Source: Bacteroidales bacterium
GTDB lineage: Bacteria; Bacteroidota; Bacteroidia; Bacteroidales; UBA932
Reading direction: 5' to 3'
DNA length: 64,000 nt
Assembly: GCA_017445015.1 (NCBI GenBank)
Contig: JAFSVL010000028.1
Span: 62,001-126,000, forward strand
In this document: positions 45,087-52,076 of the stretch, in pieces
How positions within the stretch are numbered: position 1 is the stretch's first letter
How the letters are laid out: each line of letters begins with the position of its first letter
Notes under the pieces: model-generated
Told to the model about the DNA's origin: nothing
The model's input: only the letters and a program-made list of their open reading frames with translations
The model's database searches: none
Translations under genes and position numbers: made by a program

Positions 45087-46826
45087 CTATTGTCTGCCAA
45101 GAAGCCTTGTATTATAACTTTCCTGCGTAGCGGCCCACCAGACGTCGGTCTGGATGTTGTTGGAGCCGCCGAGCCATCCGCTGACCGCCTCCTGATAATA
45201 AACGGCGTTGCGGTACGGCTCGTCCGAAGGATAGCGCATGCGCGTGGGAAGGATATGGTCGTTGCCGGCGGCAGGACCGTCGGTGCGCAGCAGCGGGTAG
45301 CCCGTGCGGCGGTAATCGCACCAGGACTCGATGCCGATGAAGAAAGTGGCGAGCCACTTCTGGGTGAGCACCGCTTCCAGGGCATTGTCGGAATTGAGGG
45401 TGCTGCCGCTGTAGAGCTCTCCGTTGACGACATGGCCGACATATTGCACCACCTCGTCAGACTCGGCGGTTACGTAGGGATTCCATTCCAGGATGCTCTC
45501 GGTGACGGCCTGCTTGAGCAGGTCCAGATAGGTGCCGAATCCGGCGGCGGACTTGACATAGCCGCGAACCCCGGCCTCGGCAAAGATGAAGAGCAGCTCG
45601 GAATACTGCATCATCGGGTAGTACGGGGCGTTCTGCAGGTCATATACCTTTCCGGTGATGCCGGATCCGGAATTCCTGCCGTACACCATACGGCCGATCA
45701 CCGAGTTTCCCGCACTGGACAGGTGCGTCGCGAGGAACTGCGTCACATCCGAGCCGATCATCTGGTTGGGCATGCCATGGATCTTGCGCCACCAGCAGTC
45801 GTAACGGGGATCTTCCCTGTGGGCCCCCGCCGTAGTGGAGAGCACGGATTCATAATAGGTAATGCCGTTCTCATCCACTTTCTCCCGGGTGGTCAGCATG
45901 CGGCGGGTCATCACGTCGCAGGCCGCCACGGTATTCCAGTTGCCGGAAGTAATCGTGTAAAAAGGCGTATGCTCGGTTTCATTCTGGTCGCTGAACGGAA
46001 TCATCGGACGGTCGTCGCGGGAGCGCATCATGGGATAGTCGCCCGCGCCGCTGAGGAAACAGCTGTAGAGTTCGGAGAGCTTGCCCGTGACGGAGACGGA
46101 ACCCCATTGGTCGTCCCCAAGATCCAGGACGCCGCCGTCCTCTTCAATGACCTTCATGGATATGCGCATGAGCACGCGCGCGTAGAGGGAGTTGCCGAAA
46201 CGGCGCCATTTGTCGTAACTGCCGCCATAGGTCTTGTCGCAGATGGCGTTGAATGCGGGGGTGTCGCCTTCCTGTGCGAGCAGGGCGTTTGCCGTTTCCA
46301 GCATACAGACGACCGCCTTGTAGATATCCTTCTGGCTGTCATAGCGGGTCGTATAATTGTTCTGCGTATCCCGGATGGAGAGCAGGCCCGCCTCCTTGAA
46401 CGGAATGTCCCCGTATGTATCCGTCAGCTGGGTAATGAGCAGGGAACGCAGAATCAGGGCGACCGCCTTGATCCTGTCATTCTTTTCCGCCACGGCCTGC
46501 TCGTACATGGCCATGGCGTTGCCGTACTGGAGGTAGAGTCCGGTCCAGATATCGTCGGAGGTCCCTTCAGGGATATTATAATTGCCGATGACGCGGGAAC
46601 TGACCTCGGAATTGGTCATCACGCCGTACTGCGAGAGGAAAACCGTCGTGCCGCGGAAAACGCTCATCAGGTTGCTCTGCGTCTTGAACATGATGGGATG
46701 CACGTAGGATTCCGCAGGCGCCGTCTCCAGCGCATAGGGATTTTTGCTCATTTCATCGAAATGCGAGCAGGACAGCGTCAGAAGCGCCAGTGCAAGGATT
46801 GCGTTGAATTTCATGATAGTTTTCAT
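45087..46826 (-). CDS. SusD/RagB-type nutrient-binding lipoprotein (SusD-like 2 group)
   Basis: A 579-residue outer-membrane lipoprotein (lipobox LLTLSC) that covers the SusC pore and captures ligand. Recognisable stretches are DEMSKNPYALETAPAESYVH near the start, ALILRSLLITQLTDTYGDIP, YDKWRRFGNSLYARVLMRIS, and near the end VLTQKWLATFFIGIESWCDY followed by RRTGYPLL. These belong to the SusD-like 2 group rather than the starch-SusD type; this group occurs in loci with varied substrates. The ATG at 46826 has a rare Shine-Dalgarno-like GGAGG 8-9 nt before it. The SusC gene ends 16 nt upstream. Confidence 0.9.
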   Translation of the reverse strand: MKTIMKFNAILALALLTLSCSHFDEMSKNPYALETAPAESYVHPIMFKTQSNLMSVFRGTTVFLSQYGVMTNSEVSSRVIGNYNIPEGTSDDIWTGLYLQYGNAMAMYEQAVAEKNDRIKAVALILRSLLITQLTDTYGDIPFKEAGLLSIRDTQNNYTTRYDSQKDIYKAVVCMLETANALLAQEGDTPAFNAICDKTYGGSYDKWRRFGNSLYARVLMRISMKVIEEDGGVLDLGDDQWGSVSVTGKLSELYSCFLSGAGDYPMMRSRDDRPMIPFSDQNETEHTPFYTITSGNWNTVAACDVMTRRMLTTREKVDENGITYYESVLSTTAGAHREDPRYDCWWRKIHGMPNQMIGSDVTQFLATHLSSAGNSVIGRMVYGRNSGSGITGKVYDLQNAPYYPMMQYSELLFIFAEAGVRGYVKSAAGFGTYLDLLKQAVTESILEWNPYVTAESDEVVQYVGHVVNGELYSGSTLNSDNALEAVLTQKWLATFFIGIESWCDYRRTGYPLLRTDGPAAGNDHILPTRMRYPSDEPYRNAVYYQEAVSGWLGGSNNIQTDVWWAATQESYNTRLLGRQ

Positions 46827-46841
46827 AGCCTGTTCCTCCGC

Positions 46842-49800
46842 TTAGAATGTGAGACTGACGGAACCGCCGAACTGCGCAGTTGACGGCATTTGCAGGATTT
46901 CGAAGCCGGGGATGACGGCGCTGCCGCGCATCGTCACGCCCTCGGGGTCGAAGCCGGGGAATTCGGACCAGCACCAAACGTTGTTGGCATAGACCGAGAA
47001 GCTGGCGCCGCTGAGGACCTTGGTTTTCGCAAGGAGTTTGCGCGGAAGCGAGTACTCGAGCCGCACTTCGCGCAGTTTGAGGAACTGCGTGCTGACAAAG
47101 TTGGCCTCACCGTTGGTCTGCTCATATTTATTATGGTAATAGGTGGCGATGGAGGCGGGGTCGATGGCCGAGGTATTGACCGCGTAGTTGCCGTCCGGCA
47201 GAAGACACACGCCCACAGGGACGAGACCTCCTTCGCGTCCCTCAAGAGTAGCCGTTCCCTTGCCCCGGTAGTTGAGCACCCAGTTCGTGTAGGAATAGAC
47301 GTGACCGCCCATCTGGCCGTCAAAGCCGATATAGAAACTCAGGTCCTTCCATTTGAAGGAGGTGTTGAAGCCGCCCTTCCAGTCGGGGGCGCAGTCGCCC
47401 AGATACTGGAGTTCGGTCCCCGTCTGATGGGTCAGCTGTACACCGCCCTGCTTGTCTTCGGTACGTTCGAGCACGGGCAGGCCGGAGACATCCACCATCT
47501 TCCCCTCCGGGGTGATGGCGGTGGAGCCTTCCGGCGCACGGACGTAACCCTTCCCGTACATCGAGGTCAGGCTGCCTCCTTCATAGGCAATCATGTAGGC
47601 GTGCGTGGAGTAGGACGCGATAATCCAGGAATCGATGCCCTCTCCCAGGGAGACGACGGTATTGCGGTTCATGGTGTAGTTGATGCCCAGTTTCCACTGA
47701 ATGTCGCGGGTCTTCACCAGCGTTCCGGTGGCACTCAGTTCCACGCCCCTGTTGCGGATGGAACCGGCGTTTACGTACATGTAATTGACACCGTTGGCGT
47801 AGGATACCGGCATCTGTGAAATCAGGTCCTTCGTGACGGAATCATAGTACGCGGCGTCCAGGGTGAAGCGGTTCTTGAACATGCGCAGTTCCAGACCGAC
47901 CTCCCAGGAACTGACGATTTCCGGACGGAGATTGGTGTTGACGCGCGTGCCGGGGATGGCTACCGTTCCGGGGAATCCGGTCGCCTGCAGATAGTTGGCC
48001 ACGCGGTAGGGTGCGGTATCGTTGCCGACCTGCGCCCAGGAAGCGCGGATCTTCATCAGGTTCACCAGGCCGTTCGTGCGTCCGAATTCAAAAAGGTCGT
48101 TCAGGGAAACGCTTCCCGAAACGGACGGGTAGAAGAAGGAACGGTTGCCCGCCGGCAGGGTGCTGGACCAGTCGTTACGCCCGGTCACATCGAGGAAAAT
48201 GGCGTTCTTCCAGGAGAGGGAGAGCATTCCGTAGAGGGAGTTGGTCTGCCGCACATAGGAAGAATTCGAAGTCTTGGGCTCGTAGGAAGTGTTGACCAGG
48301 GAATAGACGCCCGGGATGTTCAGGGCGCCGGCGGTCTGCGCATGGTTGGAATAACTGCGCCAGATGATGCTGCCGCCGATGTTCCCGGTAAATTCGAAGT
48401 CAGCCCCGAAACGGGTGTTGTACTTCAGCAGGAAATCGCCGAAATACTGCTTGGAGCCGATGGTCTGCTCCCGGTACCAGCCGTTGGGCTTGGCCTGGGT
48501 GGAAGTGGGCTGCCGCTGCGTGCGGAAGTCGTTGATGATGTCCAGACCGCCGCGGGCCATCAGGGTCAGGCCCTTCGCGATGTCGGCGTTGAAGACGACG
48601 TTGCCATATACACGGTCACGCTTCTGGTTGTTGATGCCCTGGTACGCCAGGAAGTAGGCGTTGTTCTTGCCGCCCGAAAGGCTGGCGTCCTGCTGCACCG
48701 CAGCCTCGTCCTTCCAATACCAGGAAGGCCAGCGCATATCGATGTTCGGAGCATAGCACCACAGACTGTACATGATAGATGTGGAACCGTAGCCGGAGGA
48801 TACGGGGATATTGTCCTTGCGCGTGTTGCGGTAGTTCACCGAGGTTTCCATCTTGAGCCACTTGGCCAGCCTGTTCGTCGTACGTACCGCCAGGAAATTG
48901 GTCATGCTCGGGGAATTGGGGACAATCCCGTTGACGGTATTGTTGGTAAAACTGACGCGGACGCTGTTGTCCCTGCCGATTTTGCCGGACATGACGATGG
49001 AGTTCGAGAAGGTCAGCCCCGTCTCGAAATAGTTCTGGAACCAGTCGCCGTAACTGACGAAGGGCGTGGCGTCGCGCACGAAATCCCCGTACTGGTTGAG
49101 GTGGCCGCCGATGCCCTGGGCGATATTGTAGTACTGGTAGTAGGGCGTTCCGTCCATCTTCGGCCCCCAGGACTCCATGCCGGAGGTGGAAACATAATCG
49201 GGGCGGGGGTTGATGCCGGCCACGTCTTCACCCTCGCCGGAGACGAGATAGTAGTAATAAGGCAGTCCGGCCGTACCCTGTCCGTAGGTGTACTGCAGGT
49301 CGGGCGATGCGAGCACCTTGTCCGCCGCAAAGCTGGACTTGATGCTGACGCTGAACACCGCATCCTGGCTCTCGGCGTTCTTGGTGGTGATGATGATGGC
49401 GCCGTTGGCCGCCTGGGATCCGTAGAGCGCAGTCGCCGCGGCACCCTTCAGGACGGTGACGCTCTCGATGTTGTTCGGGTCGATGTCGGCCAGGCCGTTG
49501 CCGTAGTCGATGGCGTAGATGCTGCCCTCGCCCGTATCGGACTGGGTGGCTGAATTGTACATCGGCACGCCGTCCACGACGAAGAGGGCGGTATTGTTTT
49601 CAAGGTCGGCGGAGGACTCGCCGCGGACCGTGACGCGCATAGAGCCGTCGGGACCGCTGGCCCGGTCGATGTTCAGGCCCGCCACCTGGCCGGACATACC
49701 GTTCAGCCAGTTGCCCGTGGTCGCGCTGTTGACGAACATGTCGCCCTCTACCTTCTGCGCGGAATAGCCGATGGACTTTTCGTCGCGCTTGATGCCGAGG

Positions 49801-50006
49801 GCGGTGACGACCGCCGTCTGCAGCACCTCGGCCTCGTCTTTCAACACGACACGCTTGAGTTGTGCGGAAGAGGCCTTGATGTTTTTGCTCTCGTAACCGA
49901 GGCAGGAGAACTGGACGTCCTCGTCGGAAGAGGCGCGGACGGTAAATTCTCCCTTTTCGTTGGTGATGGTGCCTCCCGATACGGAACCCGCCACGAAGAC
50001 GGCCAC
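46842..50006 (-). CDS. SusC-type TonB-dependent receptor, main part (out of frame with its signal peptide/STN part)
   Basis: The open frame contains the rest of a carboxypeptidase-regulatory-like domain (PGVAVFVAGSVSGGTITNEK), a TonB-linked motif (LQTAVVTALGIKRDEKSIGY), the plug (SGQVAGLNIDRASGPDGS, VVDGVPMYN, ESVTVLKGAAATALYGSQAA, NGAIIITTK) and the 22-strand barrel, ending QMPSTAQFGGSVSLTF. The nominal GTG start is inside the regulatory domain, so this is not a complete gene. The signal peptide and STN domain lie upstream in another frame (50026-50397). With C7 instead of C8 at 50068-50075, one ORF of 1184 residues from 50397 results. Confidence 0.85.
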   Translation of the reverse strand: MAVFVAGSVSGGTITNEKGEFTVRASSDEDVQFSCLGYESKNIKASSAQLKRVVLKDEAEVLQTAVVTALGIKRDEKSIGYSAQKVEGDMFVNSATTGNWLNGMSGQVAGLNIDRASGPDGSMRVTVRGESSADLENNTALFVVDGVPMYNSATQSDTGEGSIYAIDYGNGLADIDPNNIESVTVLKGAAATALYGSQAANGAIIITTKNAESQDAVFSVSIKSSFAADKVLASPDLQYTYGQGTAGLPYYYYLVSGEGEDVAGINPRPDYVSTSGMESWGPKMDGTPYYQYYNIAQGIGGHLNQYGDFVRDATPFVSYGDWFQNYFETGLTFSNSIVMSGKIGRDNSVRVSFTNNTVNGIVPNSPSMTNFLAVRTTNRLAKWLKMETSVNYRNTRKDNIPVSSGYGSTSIMYSLWCYAPNIDMRWPSWYWKDEAAVQQDASLSGGKNNAYFLAYQGINNQKRDRVYGNVVFNADIAKGLTLMARGGLDIINDFRTQRQPTSTQAKPNGWYREQTIGSKQYFGDFLLKYNTRFGADFEFTGNIGGSIIWRSYSNHAQTAGALNIPGVYSLVNTSYEPKTSNSSYVRQTNSLYGMLSLSWKNAIFLDVTGRNDWSSTLPAGNRSFFYPSVSGSVSLNDLFEFGRTNGLVNLMKIRASWAQVGNDTAPYRVANYLQATGFPGTVAIPGTRVNTNLRPEIVSSWEVGLELRMFKNRFTLDAAYYDSVTKDLISQMPVSYANGVNYMYVNAGSIRNRGVELSATGTLVKTRDIQWKLGINYTMNRNTVVSLGEGIDSWIIASYSTHAYMIAYEGGSLTSMYGKGYVRAPEGSTAITPEGKMVDVSGLPVLERTEDKQGGVQLTHQTGTELQYLGDCAPDWKGGFNTSFKWKDLSFYIGFDGQMGGHVYSYTNWVLNYRGKGTATLEGREGGLVPVGVCLLPDGNYAVNTSAIDPASIATYYHNKYEQTNGEANFVSTQFLKLREVRLEYSLPRKLLAKTKVLSGASFSVYANNVWCWSEFPGFDPEGVTMRGSAVIPGFEILQMPSTAQFGGSVSLTF

Positions 50007-50025
50007 GCCGGGAAGCGGATTGCCG

Positions 50026-50397
50026 TCAGAATCGACGACGATTCCCGTCCAGGGCCGGGGGGAATATGGGGGGGGTGATTTGTGAACTTGACTTTGCAGG
50101 CTTGGTCAGCGCGACCATTCTCCCGGAAATCTGGGAGTCGATGCCCGTCCCGGCAAGGACGGCCGCGACACAAGTTTCCATGGAGGCGGCGTCAAGCCGG
50201 ACATGGACTCCGGGAAGTACCATGTCGCCGAGGGATTTCTCGAAGGAGAAAGTCACGCCGGTCTGTTCCGTGAAGGAGGCCAGCACCTCACTTAATGATA
50301 CTTCGCCATAGTCCAGTTTCAGGCTGAAAGTATCCTGCGCGTTCACGCAAAGCGGAAGGGCGCAAAGGACAGACAGGATGATCAGGATTTTTTTCAT
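50026..50397 (-). CDS. Signal peptide and STN domain of the frameshifted SusC
   Basis: A 123-codon frame. A signal peptide (LCALPLCVNAQD) and a complete STN (secretin/TonB N-terminal) domain (FSLKLDYGEVSLSEVLASFT, VTFSFEKSLGDMVLPGVHVR, AVLAGTGIDSQISGRMVAL) are followed by an out-of-frame tail after the C8 tract. STN domains of SusC/FecA-type receptors signal to a FecR anti-sigma factor, and the fecR gene ends 19 nt upstream of this start. As written, the cell would make only a free STN domain. Deleting one C joins it to the receptor with the junction ITPPYSPRPWTGIVVDSDG. Confidence 0.8.
   Translation of the reverse strand: MKKILIILSVLCALPLCVNAQDTFSLKLDYGEVSLSEVLASFTEQTGVTFSFEKSLGDMVLPGVHVRLDAASMETCVAAVLAGTGIDSQISGRMVALTKPAKSSSQITPPIFPPALDGNRRRF
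50068..50075. repeat. G8/C8 homopolymer tract in the SusC gene
   Basis: Eight G on the plus strand (C8 in the coding strand), with a G6 run at 50057-50062 nearby. It lies exactly where the STN frame and the SusC frame part. A change of one base (C7, or any number in step with it) fuses them. It is a candidate slipped-strand switch. Confidence 0.7.
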
Positions 50398-50416
50398 ATA
50401 GGGTGGTTATCAAGTG

Positions 50417-51379
50417 TTATTCGATGGAAAACTCATATCCGTCACAGAGGAACTGCAACTGTTCCAGCACATCACGCGGGGAAGCATCCCGCAGGAAGGT
50501 GAAGTTGTAATGATGAGGGGCGGACGATGCCGGGCTGCCCGAGACGGTTACCGTAATTCCGAATTCGGATTCGATGCCGGAAATGATCTGGTCGAGGGTT
50601 GCGTCCGTCATGGAGACCACTCCGTAACGGACAAACAGGATATCCAGCGTGCTGGCTTCGGAAATGTCAAAAACCCTTTCCGAGGGCTGCCAAGTAGCCT
50701 TCTGGCCCGGTTTCAGGCGGAAAATACTGTTGTCAGAAGCGTCCAGTACGGAAACGGAACCCTTGGCCAGCGTCACCTCGGACGGCCCGTCAGGCGTACT
50801 TTTGACGTTGAATACCGTCCCGAGCACCCTGATGTTAAAATCGCGTGCACGGACCGTAAAAGGGGCGGCAGGGTTCCTTACAACATCGAAGTACGCCTCA
50901 CCGGTCAAACGGATTTCCCGTGAGGACTGATTGAAATTGTCGTCATACTCGAGCCGGGAGCCGGGACGCATCCAGACTTCGGTCCCGTCCGGAAGTTCGA
51001 CGTGCATGGAAGGATTGTCGATGTTCGCAACCGTATGTACCGGAAGGGAGGCAGGGGAAACCGGAATCCGGCTCCAGATAAACAGGCCGAGCAGCAGGAC
51101 GGCGCAGGCCCCGGCGACATAAAACAGGCGTGCCCTGCGCTTCGCACGTATGCGGCGCCAGGCCTTGTCGACGTCCTGTCCGGGTACGGATGCCAGAGCG
51201 GAATTGACGGCCTTAAACTGGGCATAGCAACGCTTGTTCTCAGGCGAGGCGTCAATCCACGCCTGAAGAGCGGCATTTTCTTCTGCAGTCGCCGTACCTT
51301 CCAGCCGGGCAATGATAAGGCGCCCCACAGCATCGGGGGCGGCATTATTGTCAGGTCTCATTTCGCTTTCCGTGTTCAT
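50417..51379 (-). CDS. FecR-family anti-sigma factor
   Basis: A 320-residue inner-membrane regulator. The N-terminal cytoplasmic part (LIIARLEGTATAEENAALQAW and the following helix) binds the sigma factor. One membrane helix (FYVAGACAVLLLGLFIW) lies near residues 86-102. The periplasmic FecR domain (NPSMHVELPDGTEVWMRPGS, LTGEAYFDVVRN, FNIRVLGTVFNV, VTLAKGSVSVLD) and the C-terminal DUF4974/STN-like domain (DILFVRYGVVSMTDATLDQI) follow. It sits between the ECF sigma gene and the STN-SusC gene, the standard order for cell-surface signalling. Loss of the receptor barrel by the C8 frameshift could leave this arm without its signal. Confidence 0.93.
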   Translation of the reverse strand: MNTESEMRPDNNAAPDAVGRLIIARLEGTATAEENAALQAWIDASPENKRCYAQFKAVNSALASVPGQDVDKAWRRIRAKRRARLFYVAGACAVLLLGLFIWSRIPVSPASLPVHTVANIDNPSMHVELPDGTEVWMRPGSRLEYDDNFNQSSREIRLTGEAYFDVVRNPAAPFTVRARDFNIRVLGTVFNVKSTPDGPSEVTLAKGSVSVLDASDNSIFRLKPGQKATWQPSERVFDISEASTLDILFVRYGVVSMTDATLDQIISGIESEFGITVTVSGSPASSAPHHYNFTFLRDASPRDVLEQLQFLCDGYEFSIE

Positions 51380-51425
51380 TATTTTATTTTTAATATAAGA
51401 ACACGAGAAACGAAAAGTACCTAAA

Positions 51426-51953
51426 TTATTTTTGCAGCCTGCTCCTAAGCTGCTTCATCGCATTGTAGATGTGATTTTCGACGGTCGATACAGAAAGCCC
51501 GAGAATACCGGAAATCTTGGACGCCGGCAGTCCCTCGATTTTGGAGAGGGTGAAAATCTCCCGGCAGCGCTGCGGCAGCGTCTCAAGCAGGGACGATACC
51601 AGGCCATGGACATCCTCGGCATAGAGCCGGCGGATGATCGGGTCGTTGTCCGGATCATATTCAGCGTATTGCCTGTCAATCCGCTCCTGGTACCAGAGCC
51701 TGTGCTCGCGGTCACTTTTTTCACGGCGCAGGCGGTTGAGGCACCCGTGCCACACGCTTTTCAGGAGATATTGGCGCATTTCCGCCTCGCTTGAGACCAT
51801 GGGAAGCCGCAGACGATGGTCAAGCATCCAGGAAAAAATATCCTGGACGACATCCTCGGCTTCCTCCTCCGGCAACATCAGTTTCGCATAGGAGAGCAGC
51901 GAAGCGTAATACTCACGGAACAAGTGCTCTATGGTCTCTTTGGAAAGAGTCAT
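51426..51953 (-). CDS. ECF RNA polymerase sigma factor (FecI-like, Bacteroidota type)
   Basis: A 175-residue sigma factor with region 2 (FREYYASLLSYAKLMLPEEE, AEDVVQDIFSWML) and region 4 (LLETLPQRCREIFTLSKIEG, ISGILGLSVSTVENHIYNAM) and no region 3. It should direct transcription of the downstream SusCD train, released by the FecR partner encoded 46 nt downstream. Its own ATG lies 5 nt after a -7 box, and it is divergent from the alginate SusC promoter. Confidence 0.94.
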   Translation of the reverse strand: MTLSKETIEHLFREYYASLLSYAKLMLPEEEAEDVVQDIFSWMLDHRLRLPMVSSEAEMRQYLLKSVWHGCLNRLRREKSDREHRLWYQERIDRQYAEYDPDNDPIIRRLYAEDVHGLVSSLLETLPQRCREIFTLSKIEGLPASKISGILGLSVSTVENHIYNAMKQLRSRLQK

Positions 51954-51958
51954 GGCCG

Positions 51959-51966
51959 CAAAATTA
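51959..51966 (-). promoter_or_regulatory. Promoter -7 box of the ECF sigma gene
   Basis: Minus strand TAATTTTG matches TAnnTTTG and ends 5 nt before the ATG at 51953, implying a leaderless transcript. Confidence 0.5.
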
Positions 51967-52007
51967 GGAATTCTTTTTCAAATACTTGCATTGTTTGAGA
52001 TTATGAT

Positions 52008-52015
52008 TATATTTG
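52008..52015 (+). promoter_or_regulatory. Promoter of the alginate locus
   Basis: TATATTTG matches TAnnTTTG exactly; TTGTTTG at 51991-51997 is a fair -33 element at the usual distance. The SusC ATG is at 52077, so unlike many genes here there is a leader of about 55 nt. Confidence 0.6.
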
Positions 52016-52076
52016 CGAAAATTTAAACTGGTCAACCAATTTGGTTAACCAAAGTACACACTAATAGCCATTTTTT

